64,000 nt of DNA from Leucobacter sp. OLIS6 (GTDB taxonomy: Bacteria; Actinomycetota; Actinomycetes; Actinomycetales; Microbacteriaceae): contig NZ_MRAV01000014.1 in the NCBI RefSeq assembly GCF_002752355.1, positions 434,001 through 498,000 on the forward strand, in the 5' to 3' direction. Within the stretch, counting starts at the first letter, position 1, and each line of letters opens with the position of its first letter. Made by a program: the position numbers and the translations under genes. Positions 32,704-40,153 of the stretch are shown piece by piece. The notes beneath the pieces were generated by a model. The model searched no databases. It had not been told where the DNA came from and saw nothing but the letters and a program-made list of their open reading frames with translations.

Positions 32704-32949
32704 ATGCAGCTCGGGACGCGTTGGCAGGTGGGGCAGCCCCCGCACGCCAGCGTCCCGAGCGCGCTGCTGCCCCTGATCGCCGCGGCCGAGCAGCAGCATC
32801 CCGAGGCGTCCGCGTGGACGCTGACCTGGCTCGAGGGGCGCCCTCGGTGCGCCCTCGACGACCTGCTGCTCGTCACCCTCGACGGCACCGAGTCGCTCGG
32901 TGCCGTCGAGGACGCGCACGACGAAGACGACGACGATTGGTTGAGCTGA
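32704..32949 (+). CDS. small conserved hypothetical protein
   Basis: 81-aa acidic protein without a signal or membrane segment. The core LGTRWQVGQPPHASVP ... WTLTWLEGRPRCALDDLLLVTLDG looks like a small beta-rich domain with an acidic tail (EDAHDEDDDDW). I recall similar small proteins next to valS in related Microbacteriaceae, but no function. It has AAGG about 8 nt upstream and lies 28 bp after valS, so it is probably in the valS transcript. Confidence 0.65.
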   Translation: MQLGTRWQVGQPPHASVPSALLPLIAAAEQQHPEASAWTLTWLEGRPRCALDDLLLVTLDGTESLGAVEDAHDEDDDDWLS

Positions 32950-32956
32950 GCATCGC

Positions 32957-33511
32957 ATGAGGCCTTCGACTCCCCCCGCAACGCGCCGTCCGGTCGGCGC
33001 CCGCCGCGTGGCCGCTGCGGCCATGGCAGTGCTGTGCCTATCGGTTCCGCTCGCGTTCACCGCGTGCGCACCCGAGCCCGGCGCGGGCGGGGCCTCGCAG
33101 GACAAGCCCGGCAACAGCAGCACGAAGGGCGGCGGCGACTCTTCGGGGTCGAGCTGGTCGAAGCCGAAGCACGAGCCCGACATCACCAAGCAGAAGACCC
33201 TGCCGAAGGGGTTCCCGACGGAAGCGTTCGCCGTGCCGAAGGGCGCGACGATCGACGATGCGGGTGAGCGCGGTCCCGGTGTCTGGTTCGTCGTCCTATC
33301 GACGAAGGACCGCGCCGCGGCGGATGCGCTGTGGGCCGAGGTGATCTCGACGAATGGCTTCGCTGAACAGGATGCGGCCGAAACGCCGGAGGGCGGCCGC
33401 TCAGCGACCCTGTCGAATACACGGTTGACCGTTCAGGCGCTGACCCTGCCGAGCGAGGGCGGCGCCGTGCTGCTCAGCTACGATCTCTCGACTCCGCCGC
33501 CGTCCGAATAG
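32957..33511 (+). CDS. putative secreted lipoprotein, unknown function
   Basis: 184-aa protein with an Arg-rich N-terminus, a hydrophobic segment and a lipobox-like AFTAC (Cys37; Phe at -3 is slightly unusual). A flexible Gly/Ser/Lys stretch (residues about 45-75) follows, then a small domain with VWFVVLSTKDRAAADALWAEVI. It is expected to be anchored on the outer face of the membrane. It begins 7 bp after the small hypothetical gene, with only a weak GAG upstream, so translation may depend on coupling. No family recognised. Confidence 0.7.
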   Translation: MRPSTPPATRRPVGARRVAAAAMAVLCLSVPLAFTACAPEPGAGGASQDKPGNSSTKGGGDSSGSSWSKPKHEPDITKQKTLPKGFPTEAFAVPKGATIDDAGERGPGVWFVVLSTKDRAAADALWAEVISTNGFAEQDAAETPEGGRSATLSNTRLTVQALTLPSEGGAVLLSYDLSTPPPSE

Positions 33512-33536
33512 GACCCCGGCCGCGGGAGGCAGGGCC

Positions 33537-34811
33537 TCAGGCCGTGCGCTCCCCGCCCGTCGCCGCGCGCAGCACTCGAGGTGCAGCTTCGCCCGTGACG
33601 GATTCCCGGGTGACGACGACCTTCGCGATCGATTCGTCGGAAGGTGCATCGAACATGACCGGCCCGAGGACGCCCTCGAGGATCGCGCGCAGGCCGCGCG
33701 CGCCCGTCTTGCGCTCGACCGCGAGCTCGGAGATCGCCTCGAGCGCGGCGTCCTCGAACTCGAGTCCGACCCCGTCGAGCTCGAACATGCGCTGATACTG
33801 CTTGACCAGGGCATTCTTCGGTTCCGTCAGGATGCGCGTGAGCGCGGAGACGTCGAGCGGATCGACGGTCGCGACGACCGGCAGACGACCGATGAACTCG
33901 GGGATGAGACCGAACTTGTGCAGGTCTTCGGGCAGGAGCTCGGCGAACAGCTCGGAGTCGTCACGCTTGCTCGACAGCGGTGCGCCGAAGCCGATGCCGC
34001 CCTTGCCGACGCGCGACGCCACGATCTCTTCGAGGCCGGCGAAGGCGCCCGCCACGATGAAGAGCACGTTGGTCGTGTCGATCTGGATGAATTCCTGGTT
34101 CGGGTGCTTGCGGCCGCCCTGCGGCGGCACCGACGCCACCGTGCCCTCCAGGATCTTGAGGAGCGCCTGCTGCACGCCCTCGCCCGACACATCGCGCGTG
34201 ATCGAGGGGTTCTCGGCCTTGCGGGCGATCTTGTCGATCTCGTCGATGTAGATGATGCCCGTCTCGGCGCGCTGCACGTCGAAATCCGCCGCCTGGAGCA
34301 GCTTGAGGAGGATGTTCTCGACGTCTTCGCCGACGTACCCCGCCTCGGTCAGCGCGGTGGCGTCGGCCACCGCGAACGGTACGCCGAGCTGGCGCGCGAG
34401 GGACTGCGCGAGATAGGTCTTACCGCAACCGGTGGGACCGACCATGAGGATGTTGGACTTGGCGATCTCGACCTGTTCGGCGGCGGCTTCGGCGCTCGTG
34501 AGCTTCTGCGCCGCGCGCACCCGCTTGTAGTGGTTGTAGACCGCAACCGCGAGCGACTGCTTGGCACGATCCTGACCGATCACGTACTGGTCGAGGAAGT
34601 CGGAGATCTCGCGCGGCTTGTGCAGCGTGAACTCGGGCGACTCGGGCGCGGCCGACTCGGCCATGCGCTCCTCGATGATCTCGTTGCAGAGACCGACGCA
34701 CTCGTCGCAGATATAGATCTGCGGACCCGCGATCAGCTGCTGGACCTGCTTCTGCGATTTCCCGCAGAAAGAGCACTTCAGCAGGTCGCTGCTCTCGCCG
34801 ATCTTCGCCAT
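33537..34811 (-). CDS. clpX: ATP-dependent Clp protease ATP-binding subunit ClpX
   Basis: AAA+ unfoldase that feeds substrates to ClpP. The 424-aa protein has the N-terminal zinc domain [10 protein letters not shown]...CDEC (residues about 13-40), Walker [13 protein letters not shown], Walker [12 protein letters not shown], and the IGF-like loop IGFGAP for ClpP docking. ATG 34811 ([13 protein letters not shown]) has AAAGGGGA upstream and gives the standard length; the longer frame is not supported. It follows clpP2 on the minus strand after a strong hairpin. Confidence 0.97.
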   Translation of the reverse strand: MAKIGESSDLLKCSFCGKSQKQVQQLIAGPQIYICDECVGLCNEIIEERMAESAAPESPEFTLHKPREISDFLDQYVIGQDRAKQSLAVAVYNHYKRVRAAQKLTSAEAAAEQVEIAKSNILMVGPTGCGKTYLAQSLARQLGVPFAVADATALTEAGYVGEDVENILLKLLQAADFDVQRAETGIIYIDEIDKIARKAENPSITRDVSGEGVQQALLKILEGTVASVPPQGGRKHPNQEFIQIDTTNVLFIVAGAFAGLEEIVASRVGKGGIGFGAPLSSKRDDSELFAELLPEDLHKFGLIPEFIGRLPVVATVDPLDVSALTRILTEPKNALVKQYQRMFELDGVGLEFEDAALEAISELAVERKTGARGLRAILEGVLGPVMFDAPSDESIAKVVVTRESVTGEAAPRVLRAATGGERTA

Positions 34812-34890
34812 GCGACGTCCCCTTTCGGATCGGTGTGGTTCGATGTTCTCGAGCCTAACCCGCACTACCGACATTGCCGCCGGAGGCACG

Positions 34891-34923
34891 CCGCGGCCCG
34901 ACGCCGGTGGCGTCGGGCCGCGG
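34891..34923 (-). terminator. hairpin between clpP2 and clpX
   Basis: Perfect 15-bp stem: arm 34891-34905 pairs with 34909-34923 around GGT. It starts 6 bp after the clpP2 stop. It would end or attenuate clpP1-clpP2 transcription before clpX, so clpX probably has its own promoter in 34812-34890. Confidence 0.75.
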
Positions 34924-34928
34924 GACGG

Positions 34929-35609
34929 TCAGGAACCGAGCACTGCCTGCGGGTTCTTCCGGCTGGTGAGCACCTGGTCGACCAGACCGTACTCGAGTGC
35001 CTCGTCGGCGCTCAGGATCTTGTCGCGATCGATGTCCTGGTGCACCTGCTCGGGCGTGCGGTTGGAGTGCTTCGAGAGCGTCTCCTCCAGCCACTCACGC
35101 ATGCGCATGATCTCGCGCGCCTGGATCTCGATGTCCGAGGCCTGGCCGTGGCCGCCCTGGCCCGAGGAGGGCTGGTGGATCAGCACTCGTGCGTTCGGCA
35201 GCGCGAGCCGCTTGCCGGGCGTGCCGCCCGCGAGCAGGACCGCGGCAGCCGAGGCCGCCTGACCGAGGCAGACCGTCTGCACGTGCGGGCGGATGTACTG
35301 CATCGTGTCGTAGATCGCCGTCATCGCGGTGAACGAGCCACCGGGAGAGTTGATGTACATGGTGATGTCGCGCTCGGTGTCCTGGCTCTCGAGGACGAGC
35401 AGCTGGGCCATGACGTCATCGGCCGACGCGTCGTCCACCTGCACGCCGAGGAAGATGATGCGATCCTCGAACAGCTTGGCGTAGGGGTCCTGCCGCTTGT
35501 AGCCGTAGGCCGTGCGCTCCTCGAAGGAGGGCAGCACGTAGCGGGACTCGGGCATGAGCAGACCGGAGCCGCCGGCCTGCGGCAGAGAAGGCATCTGCGG
35601 GGTGTTCAT
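34929..35609 (-). CDS. clpP2: ATP-dependent Clp protease proteolytic subunit ClpP2
   Basis: 226-aa serine protease subunit. The catalytic Ser is in GQAASAAA and the His in [11 protein letters not shown]; the Asp is in QDIDRDKI. It has a longer N-terminal region ([15 protein letters not shown]) than ClpP1, as typical of the second actinobacterial ClpP. The actinobacterial protease is a mixed ClpP1/ClpP2 tetradecamer. It lies 25 bp after clpP1 and is co-transcribed with it. Confidence 0.95.
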   Translation of the reverse strand: MNTPQMPSLPQAGGSGLLMPESRYVLPSFEERTAYGYKRQDPYAKLFEDRIIFLGVQVDDASADDVMAQLLVLESQDTERDITMYINSPGGSFTAMTAIYDTMQYIRPHVQTVCLGQAASAAAVLLAGGTPGKRLALPNARVLIHQPSSGQGGHGQASDIEIQAREIMRMREWLEETLSKHSNRTPEQVHQDIDRDKILSADEALEYGLVDQVLTSRKNPQAVLGS

Positions 35610-35634
35610 TGAAGTTCTCTCCTGGTTCCGCTGG

Positions 35635-36219
35635 CTACTTGCTGGTTCCGCCGCCGCCGACCACGTCGGAGGCCGAATCGCGGATGAAGTCGACGAAGCC
35701 GTACTCGAGCGCCTCGTCGGCGGTGAACCAGCGGTCGCGGTCGCCGTCGGCGTTGATCTGCTCGACCGTCTTGCCGGTCTGGGAGGCGGTGATCTCGGCC
35801 AGGCGGTTCTTCATCGAGGTGATGAGCTGCGCCTGGGTCTGGATGTCGCTCGCCGTGCCTCCGAAGCCGCCGTGCGGCTGGTGCAGGAGCACGCGGGCGT
35901 TCGGCGTAATGTAGCGCTTGCCCTTGGTGCCGGCGGTCAGCAGGAACTGGCCCATCGACGCCGCCATGCCGATGCCGACGGTGACGATGTCGTTCGGCAC
36001 GAAGCTCATCGTGTCGTAGATCGCCATGCCGGCGGTGATCGAACCGCCGGGCGAGTTGATGTAGAGGTAGATGTCGGCCTCGGGATCCTCGGCGGCGAGC
36101 AGCAGGATCTTCGCGCAGATCTCGTTCGCGTTGTCGTCGCGGACCTCGGACCCCAGCCAGATGATCCGATCCTTGAGCAGGCGCTCGAACACGCTGTTCG
36201 GCGTCGTCTGTTCTGCCAT
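35635..36219 (-). CDS. clpP1: ATP-dependent Clp protease proteolytic subunit ClpP1
   Basis: 194-aa serine protease subunit. The catalytic Ser is in IGMAASMGQ, His in LLHQPHGG, and Asp in [12 protein letters not shown] chose the ATG at 36219 ([11 protein letters not shown]) because GGAG lies six bases upstream; the alternative at 36231 has no site. First gene of clpP1-clpP2, with a probable ClgR box in its promoter. Trigger factor lies upstream on the same strand but is separated by a terminator. Confidence 0.95.
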   Translation of the reverse strand: MAEQTTPNSVFERLLKDRIIWLGSEVRDDNANEICAKILLLAAEDPEADIYLYINSPGGSITAGMAIYDTMSFVPNDIVTVGIGMAASMGQFLLTAGTKGKRYITPNARVLLHQPHGGFGGTASDIQTQAQLITSMKNRLAEITASQTGKTVEQINADGDRDRWFTADEALEYGFVDFIRDSASDVVGGGGTSK

Positions 36220-36249
36220 GCGTGGCTCCATTCGATCTCGTGTGATTCG

Positions 36250-36299
36250 AGGCTACCGACTCGCGGGCCCGTCGACGCCCATGTTCGCCCTGGGCACAC
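36250..36299 (-). promoter_or_regulatory. clpP1 promoter with probable ClgR box
   Basis: On the minus strand GTGTGCCCAGGGCGAAC at 36299-36283 has the GCGAAC half of the ClgR motif GTTCGC-N5-GCGAAC intact and the left half at four of six. A -10 TAGCCT lies at 36255-36250. The box is centred near -48 relative to the predicted start, where the activator ClgR binds upstream of clpP1P2 in other actinobacteria. Confidence 0.5.
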
Positions 36300-36312
36300 A
36301 GGTGGAAACGCA

Positions 36313-36344
36313 GAGGATCCCCGGTCCGCAGACCGGGGATCCTC
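36313..36344 (-). terminator. trigger factor terminator
   Basis: Perfect 14-bp stem, arms 36313-36326 and 36331-36344, loop CGCA, followed on the minus strand by TGCGTTTCC. It starts 20 bp after the tig stop and separates tig from the clpP operon. Confidence 0.85.
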
Positions 36345-36364
36345 GTAGCGTGCGGTGCGTCGCC

Positions 36365-37861
36365 TTACTCGGCGGCGGCCTCCGCAGCGGCCTTCTTCGC
36401 GGCGCGGGTCGCAGCGGCCTTCTTGGCGGCTGCCGAACGAGCGGCCTTCTTGGCCTCCTCGTCGTCATCGCCCGCGGCCTCGGCGGCCTTCTTGGCCGGA
36501 GCCTTCTTCGCCGGAGCCTTCTTGGCGGCCGGCTTCTTCTCCTCGGCGGGGGCCTCGGCCTCGTCAGCCGAGTCCTCGCCGTTGTCGACCGCGGTGAACT
36601 CGGTCAGATCCACGGCGTTGCCGTCCTGGTCGACGACCTCGGCCTTGGCGAGGGCGATCGCGAGCGCCTTGTTGCGGGTGACCTCGGCGACGATGATGCC
36701 CATCTGACCGCCCTGGCTGAGCGCCTGGATGAACTGACCGGGCTCCATGCCGTACTGCTGAGCCGACTGGAAGATGTACTGCGAGAGCTCGGCCTCGGTC
36801 GGGGTGACCTCTTCCGCCTCGACGATCGCGTCGAGCAGGAGCTGCAGCTGGAGCTGCTTCTCCGAGGACTCGCGGACCTCTGCGCGGTGCTCGTCGTCCT
36901 CGAGACGTCCTTCGCCCTCGAGGTGGCGGTGCACCTCGTCCTCGACGAGCTCCTCCGAGATCGGGATCCCGGCCTGCTCGATGAGGGTCTCGGTGAAGAG
37001 ATCGCGCGCCTGGCGGCCCTGCGCGAACACGGCGGCCTGGGCGACCTGCTCGGCGAGGCTCTCGCGGAGCTCCGCGACGGTGTCGAACTCGCTGGCGAGC
37101 TGCGCGAAATCGTCGTCCGCCTCGGCGAGCTTGCGCTCCTTGACGGCGGTGACGGTCACGGCGACCTCTGCGTCCTGGCCCTCGTACTCGCCGCCGAGCA
37201 GCTGCGAGGTGAAGGTGGTGGACTCACCGGCGGTGAGGGTGTCGATCGCCTCGTCGAGCCCGACGAGCATGTTGCCCGCGCCGACCTCGTAGGAGACGCC
37301 CTGGGCCTGGTCGACCTCGGTGCCGTCGATGGTGGCGGTCAGGTCGATCTCGACGAAGTCGCCCTTCGCGGCGGCGCGCTCGACGGTCTCGAGGGTGCCG
37401 AAGCGCTCGCGGAGCTTGTCCAGCTCGGCGTCGACCGCGTCGTCGCCGACCTCGGCGTTGTCGACGGTCAGCTTGAGGCCGTCGTACTTGGGGACGGTGA
37501 ACTCGGGCCGGACCTCGACCTCGAACGCGAGCACGACCTCGCTCTTCGGGTCCTTCAGGTCGATCCACTGCTCGACATCGGCGGTCGGGCGGCCCATGGG
37601 GCGCACGTCGGACTCGGCGACGGCGGCCTGGTAGAACTCGTCGAGCGACGAGTTGACGGCCTGCTCGACGACGGCCTCGCGGCCGACGCGCTGGTCGATG
37701 ATCGGCGCGGGGACCTTGCCCTTGCGGAAGCCGGGGATCGACACCTGCTCCGAGATGGTCTTGTAGGCGCCCTTGAGGTGCGGCTCGAGCTCGTCCATGG
37801 TGAGCGCGACCGTCAGCTTGACTCGGGTCGGCGTGAGCTTCTCAGCGTTCGTCTTCGGCAA
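36365..37861 (-). CDS. tig: trigger factor (ribosome-associated chaperone/PPIase)
   Basis: Chaperone that binds the ribosome exit tunnel and folds new chains. Residues about 35-55 hold the ribosome-docking GFRKGKVP loop, followed by the FKBP-type PPIase domain and the alpha-helical C-domain. The 498-aa protein ends in a 60-residue tail of Lys/Ala repeats ([13 protein letters not shown] and [13 protein letters not shown]) that resembles histone H1-like tails and is beyond the core fold. Start is TTG at 37861, with GAGAGG about six bases upstream. It lies 66 bp downstream of tRNA-Pro on the same strand. Confidence 0.94.
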   Translation of the reverse strand: MPKTNAEKLTPTRVKLTVALTMDELEPHLKGAYKTISEQVSIPGFRKGKVPAPIIDQRVGREAVVEQAVNSSLDEFYQAAVAESDVRPMGRPTADVEQWIDLKDPKSEVVLAFEVEVRPEFTVPKYDGLKLTVDNAEVGDDAVDAELDKLRERFGTLETVERAAAKGDFVEIDLTATIDGTEVDQAQGVSYEVGAGNMLVGLDEAIDTLTAGESTTFTSQLLGGEYEGQDAEVAVTVTAVKERKLAEADDDFAQLASEFDTVAELRESLAEQVAQAAVFAQGRQARDLFTETLIEQAGIPISEELVEDEVHRHLEGEGRLEDDEHRAEVRESSEKQLQLQLLLDAIVEAEEVTPTEAELSQYIFQSAQQYGMEPGQFIQALSQGGQMGIIVAEVTRNKALAIALAKAEVVDQDGNAVDLTEFTAVDNGEDSADEAEAPAEEKKPAAKKAPAKKAPAKKAAEAAGDDDEEAKKAARSAAAKKAAATRAAKKAAAEAAAE

Positions 37862-37927
37862 TTTGGCCTCTCAGTGATCGGATTCGTACGCAGCTAGCGG
37901 CGTGGTCGGACTCTGTGCAGGTCCGAG

Positions 37928-38002
37928 TCGGGGCGACAGGATTCGAACCTGCGACCTCCCGCTCCCAAAGCGGGCGCTCTAGCCAAGCTGAGCTACGCCC
38001 CG
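37928..38002 (-). tRNA. tRNA-Pro (UGG)
   Basis: 75-nt cloverleaf without encoded CCA. The acceptor CGGGGCG pairs with CGCCCCG, the anticodon stem CCCGC/GCGGG holds a loop TTTGGGA with anticodon TGG, and the T-arm contains GGTTCGAATCC. Discriminator base is A. It precedes tig on the same strand. Confidence 0.96.
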
Positions 38003-38036
38003 AAACCCGCGGGTTCCGGGTGACCGCGGCCCAGTT

Positions 38037-38062
38037 CTCGCGCACGCGAGAGCGTGCGCGAG
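38037..38062. repeat. perfect 11-bp hairpin upstream of tRNA-Pro
   Basis: CTCGCGCACGC (38037-38047) and GCGTGCGCGAG (38052-38062) around GAGA, 34 bp before the tRNA-Pro 5' end. It lies where the tRNA promoter or 5' leader should be. Function unknown. Confidence 0.6.
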
Positions 38063-38125
38063 TACGGCTGTGCGGACAACCGCAGGCAAGTCTAGCCGAA
38101 AACACGTGCGGGATCGCCCGAAACG

Positions 38126-38155
38126 ACGAGAGCCCCGCTTTCGCGGGGCTCTCGT
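38126..38155 (-). terminator. tRNA-Gly terminator
   Basis: Perfect 13-bp stem, arms 38126-38138 and 38143-38155, loop TTTC, followed on the minus strand by TTTCGGG. It lies 27 nt beyond the tRNA-Gly 3' end. Confidence 0.85.
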
Positions 38156-38182
38156 GCGACCCGGATCGACCGGGCGGAACAG

Positions 38183-38253
38183 AGGGGATGACGGGAATCG
38201 AACCCGCGTAATCAGTTTGGAAGACTGAGGCTCTACCATTGAGCTACATCCCC
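38183..38253 (-). tRNA. tRNA-Gly (UCC)
   Basis: 71-nt cloverleaf without encoded CCA. The acceptor GGGGATG pairs with CATCCCC, the anticodon loop is CTTCCAA with anticodon TCC, and the T-arm is GGGTTCGATTCCC. Discriminator base is T. A strong terminator follows. Confidence 0.96.
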
Positions 38254-38342
38254 GTGGTCGGGGCGTTCACCGCGACCGAGGCGTGCCGAAGCACTCGACC
38301 GATACTAGTGCACTTCAGCCACCGATCGGAAACCGTGGCGTG

Positions 38343-38924
38343 TCATTCGGCTCGCGCAGCCGGATTCCCGGGCGCGGCGAGCAGCGCGGCGACCGCCTCC
38401 CGATGCGCAGCGGTGTGACCGATGTAGATCTCCGCGTTGCGTCGCACGCTCTCGCGCTCGGAGTCGGTGAGCTCCCGCACGACCCGAGCCGGGACCCCGG
38501 CGACGAGCGAGTTCGGCGGGATGATCCGGCCCTGCGGCACGAGCGCGCCGGCCGCGACCAGGGATCCCTCCCCCACGACCGCTCCGCTCAGCACCGTCGC
38601 GTTCATGCCGATGAGACAGCCGTCCTCCACCGTCGCGGCGTGCACGACCGCGTTGTGCCCCACCGAGACGCGATCCCCGATCACCGCGCCGTGCGCGGCC
38701 TCGGTGTGCACGGCCACGCCGTCCTGGAAGTTGCTGTCGCGTCCGACCGAGATCGAGTTGGAGTCGCCGCGGAGCACGGCGTTGTACCAGACGCTGCTGC
38801 CGGGCCCGAGGGTGACGGCTCCGACGACGACCGCGCCCGGCGCGATCCAGGCGGAATCGTGGATCCGCGGCGCGCGCTCGGGATCCAGGGCGATGACGGT
38901 TCCGGTGCGTTCGACACTGCTCAC
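38343..38924 (-). CDS. gamma-carbonic-anhydrase-family protein
   Basis: 193-aa left-handed beta-helix protein of the gamma-CA/PaaY/YrdA group. The hexapeptide repeats contain the metal-binding His pattern: AVHTEAAHG, VSVGHNAVVHAA. NSISVGRDSNFQDG is the family signature. Such proteins form trimers with Zn or Fe at subunit faces; some are carbonic anhydrases, but many have no proven activity. Start is GTG at 38924 with an AGAGG upstream; the longer open frame runs into tRNA-Asn and is not used. It stands alone between two tRNA genes. Confidence 0.88.
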   Translation of the reverse strand: MSSVERTGTVIALDPERAPRIHDSAWIAPGAVVVGAVTLGPGSSVWYNAVLRGDSNSISVGRDSNFQDGVAVHTEAAHGAVIGDRVSVGHNAVVHAATVEDGCLIGMNATVLSGAVVGEGSLVAAGALVPQGRIIPPNSLVAGVPARVVRELTDSERESVRRNAEIYIGHTAAHREAVAALLAAPGNPAARAE

Positions 38925-39037
38925 GGGTGATCCCTCTCTGCGCGGGTCGGCGGCGACGGCGCGACTCGATCCTACGGGCGCGCGGCGGGTATCGCGCGAA
39001 GAACCCGGCGAGGACATTGGCCGATCGCAGATACGAC

Positions 39038-39068
39038 GAAACCCCCACCCGGTGCGGGTGGGGGTTTC
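39038..39068 (-). terminator. tRNA-Asn terminator
   Basis: Perfect 13-bp stem, arms 39038-39050 and 39056-39068, loop GGTGC. It begins 5 nt after the tRNA-Asn 3' end on the minus strand. Confidence 0.88.
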
Positions 39069-39073
39069 TCTTG

Positions 39074-39146
39074 CTCCCCCGGCTGGGCTCGAACCAGCGA
39101 CATCCTGATTAACAGTCAAGCGCTCTGCCAACTGAGCTACAGGGGA
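39074..39146 (-). tRNA. tRNA-Asn (GUU)
   Basis: 73-nt cloverleaf without encoded CCA. The acceptor TCCCCTG pairs with CGGGGGA (one G-U), the anticodon loop is CTGTTAA with anticodon GTT, and the T-arm is CTGGTTCGAGCCCAG. Discriminator base is G. A strong terminator follows at once. Confidence 0.97.
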
Positions 39147-39237
39147 TCATTGCCGAAGCAACCCCTCTAGCTTACCCAGCGTCTCGCTCGCAGTGCAAAT
39201 CCTGGCCGCCTCCGCGCGCCGCCCGGGCGCGCCCGCC

Positions 39238-40086
39238 CTACTCGTCGGCGATCTCGTCGTAGGCGGTCGCACGGAGCGCCTGCGCGAGCTGCTGCACGTA
39301 GACGTGATCGGCCTGGCGGAAGATCGCATTGATGTCGTCGTGGCCGACCACTCGGCCCTGCTGCATGACGAGCACATCCTGCACGAGCGCCTCGAGCATG
39401 CCGATGTCGTGACTGATCAGCACGAGGGTCGCGCTGCTGCGCTCGCGATACCAGCGGAGCAGGTCCACGATCCGCGGTCGGCTGTTCGCGTCGACGCCGA
39501 GCGTCGGCTCGTCGGCGACGAGCACGGGCGGGTTCAGCATGAGCGACCGCATCACGGCCACGCGCTGCCGCTGCCCCTTCGAGAGCTCGTACGGGTACTC
39601 CTGCAGCTTGCTCAGCGGCAACCCGACGATGTCCATCATCTCGGCGACCACGGCGCCGAGCTCGTCGCGGTCGAAGTCCTTGGTGCGCTCGACGATCGGC
39701 CCGAAGAGGATGTCTCCGACGTTCAGCTCGGGCGGCAGGGTGGCGCCCGCATCCTGCGCGAGGTGGCCGACGTAGGCCGTCAGCCGGGCGGCACCGCGCC
39801 GGTTGAGCCGCCGCATCGAGGTGCCGAGCACGTGGGCGTCGCCGCCCGTCGCTCGGATCCGCGCCGATTTGTCCCCCGTGTCCTTCGCCCGCCCCGCGAG
39901 GAAGCGCGCGAGCGTGGACTTGCCCGATCCGCTCTCGCCGAGCAGCGCGAGCACCTCGCCGCGCCGCACGTCGAAGCTGACGCCCTCGACCGCGTGGAAC
40001 GAGCGGCCTCCGCCGTGAGCGGGATAGCTGAGCGAGAGATCGGAGACGTGGATCGCCGGATCCGCGTCGAGGTCGACGCCTGCCAC
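39238..40086 (-). CDS. orphan ABC transporter ATP-binding protein
   Basis: 282-aa ATPase of the oligopeptide/nickel (DppD/F-like) class: Walker A GESGSGKST near residue 50, signature LSKGQRQRVAV (Lys in place of the usual Gly-Gly), Walker B VLVADEPTLGVD and the switch His in LISHDIG. No permease or binding protein is encoded nearby, so it may serve a transporter elsewhere or have a non-transport role. Start is GTG at 40086 with AAGGAG upstream. It follows dnaG by 67 bp and could share its transcript. Confidence 0.85.
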   Translation of the reverse strand: MAGVDLDADPAIHVSDLSLSYPAHGGGRSFHAVEGVSFDVRRGEVLALLGESGSGKSTLARFLAGRAKDTGDKSARIRATGGDAHVLGTSMRRLNRRGAARLTAYVGHLAQDAGATLPPELNVGDILFGPIVERTKDFDRDELGAVVAEMMDIVGLPLSKLQEYPYELSKGQRQRVAVMRSLMLNPPVLVADEPTLGVDANSRPRIVDLLRWYRERSSATLVLISHDIGMLEALVQDVLVMQQGRVVGHDDINAIFRQADHVYVQQLAQALRATAYDEIADE

Positions 40087-40153
40087 GCAGGACTCCTTCC
40101 ACCGGTGGATGTCGGTACTCGCAGCAGCCTACGGCACGCTCGTGCCCGCCCGG

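Noticed and set aside
36366-36560. DNA tandem repeat or CRISPR-like array at the tig 3' end
   Set aside because: It is codon-level Lys/Ala low complexity inside the tig reading frame, without regular repeat-spacer structure.
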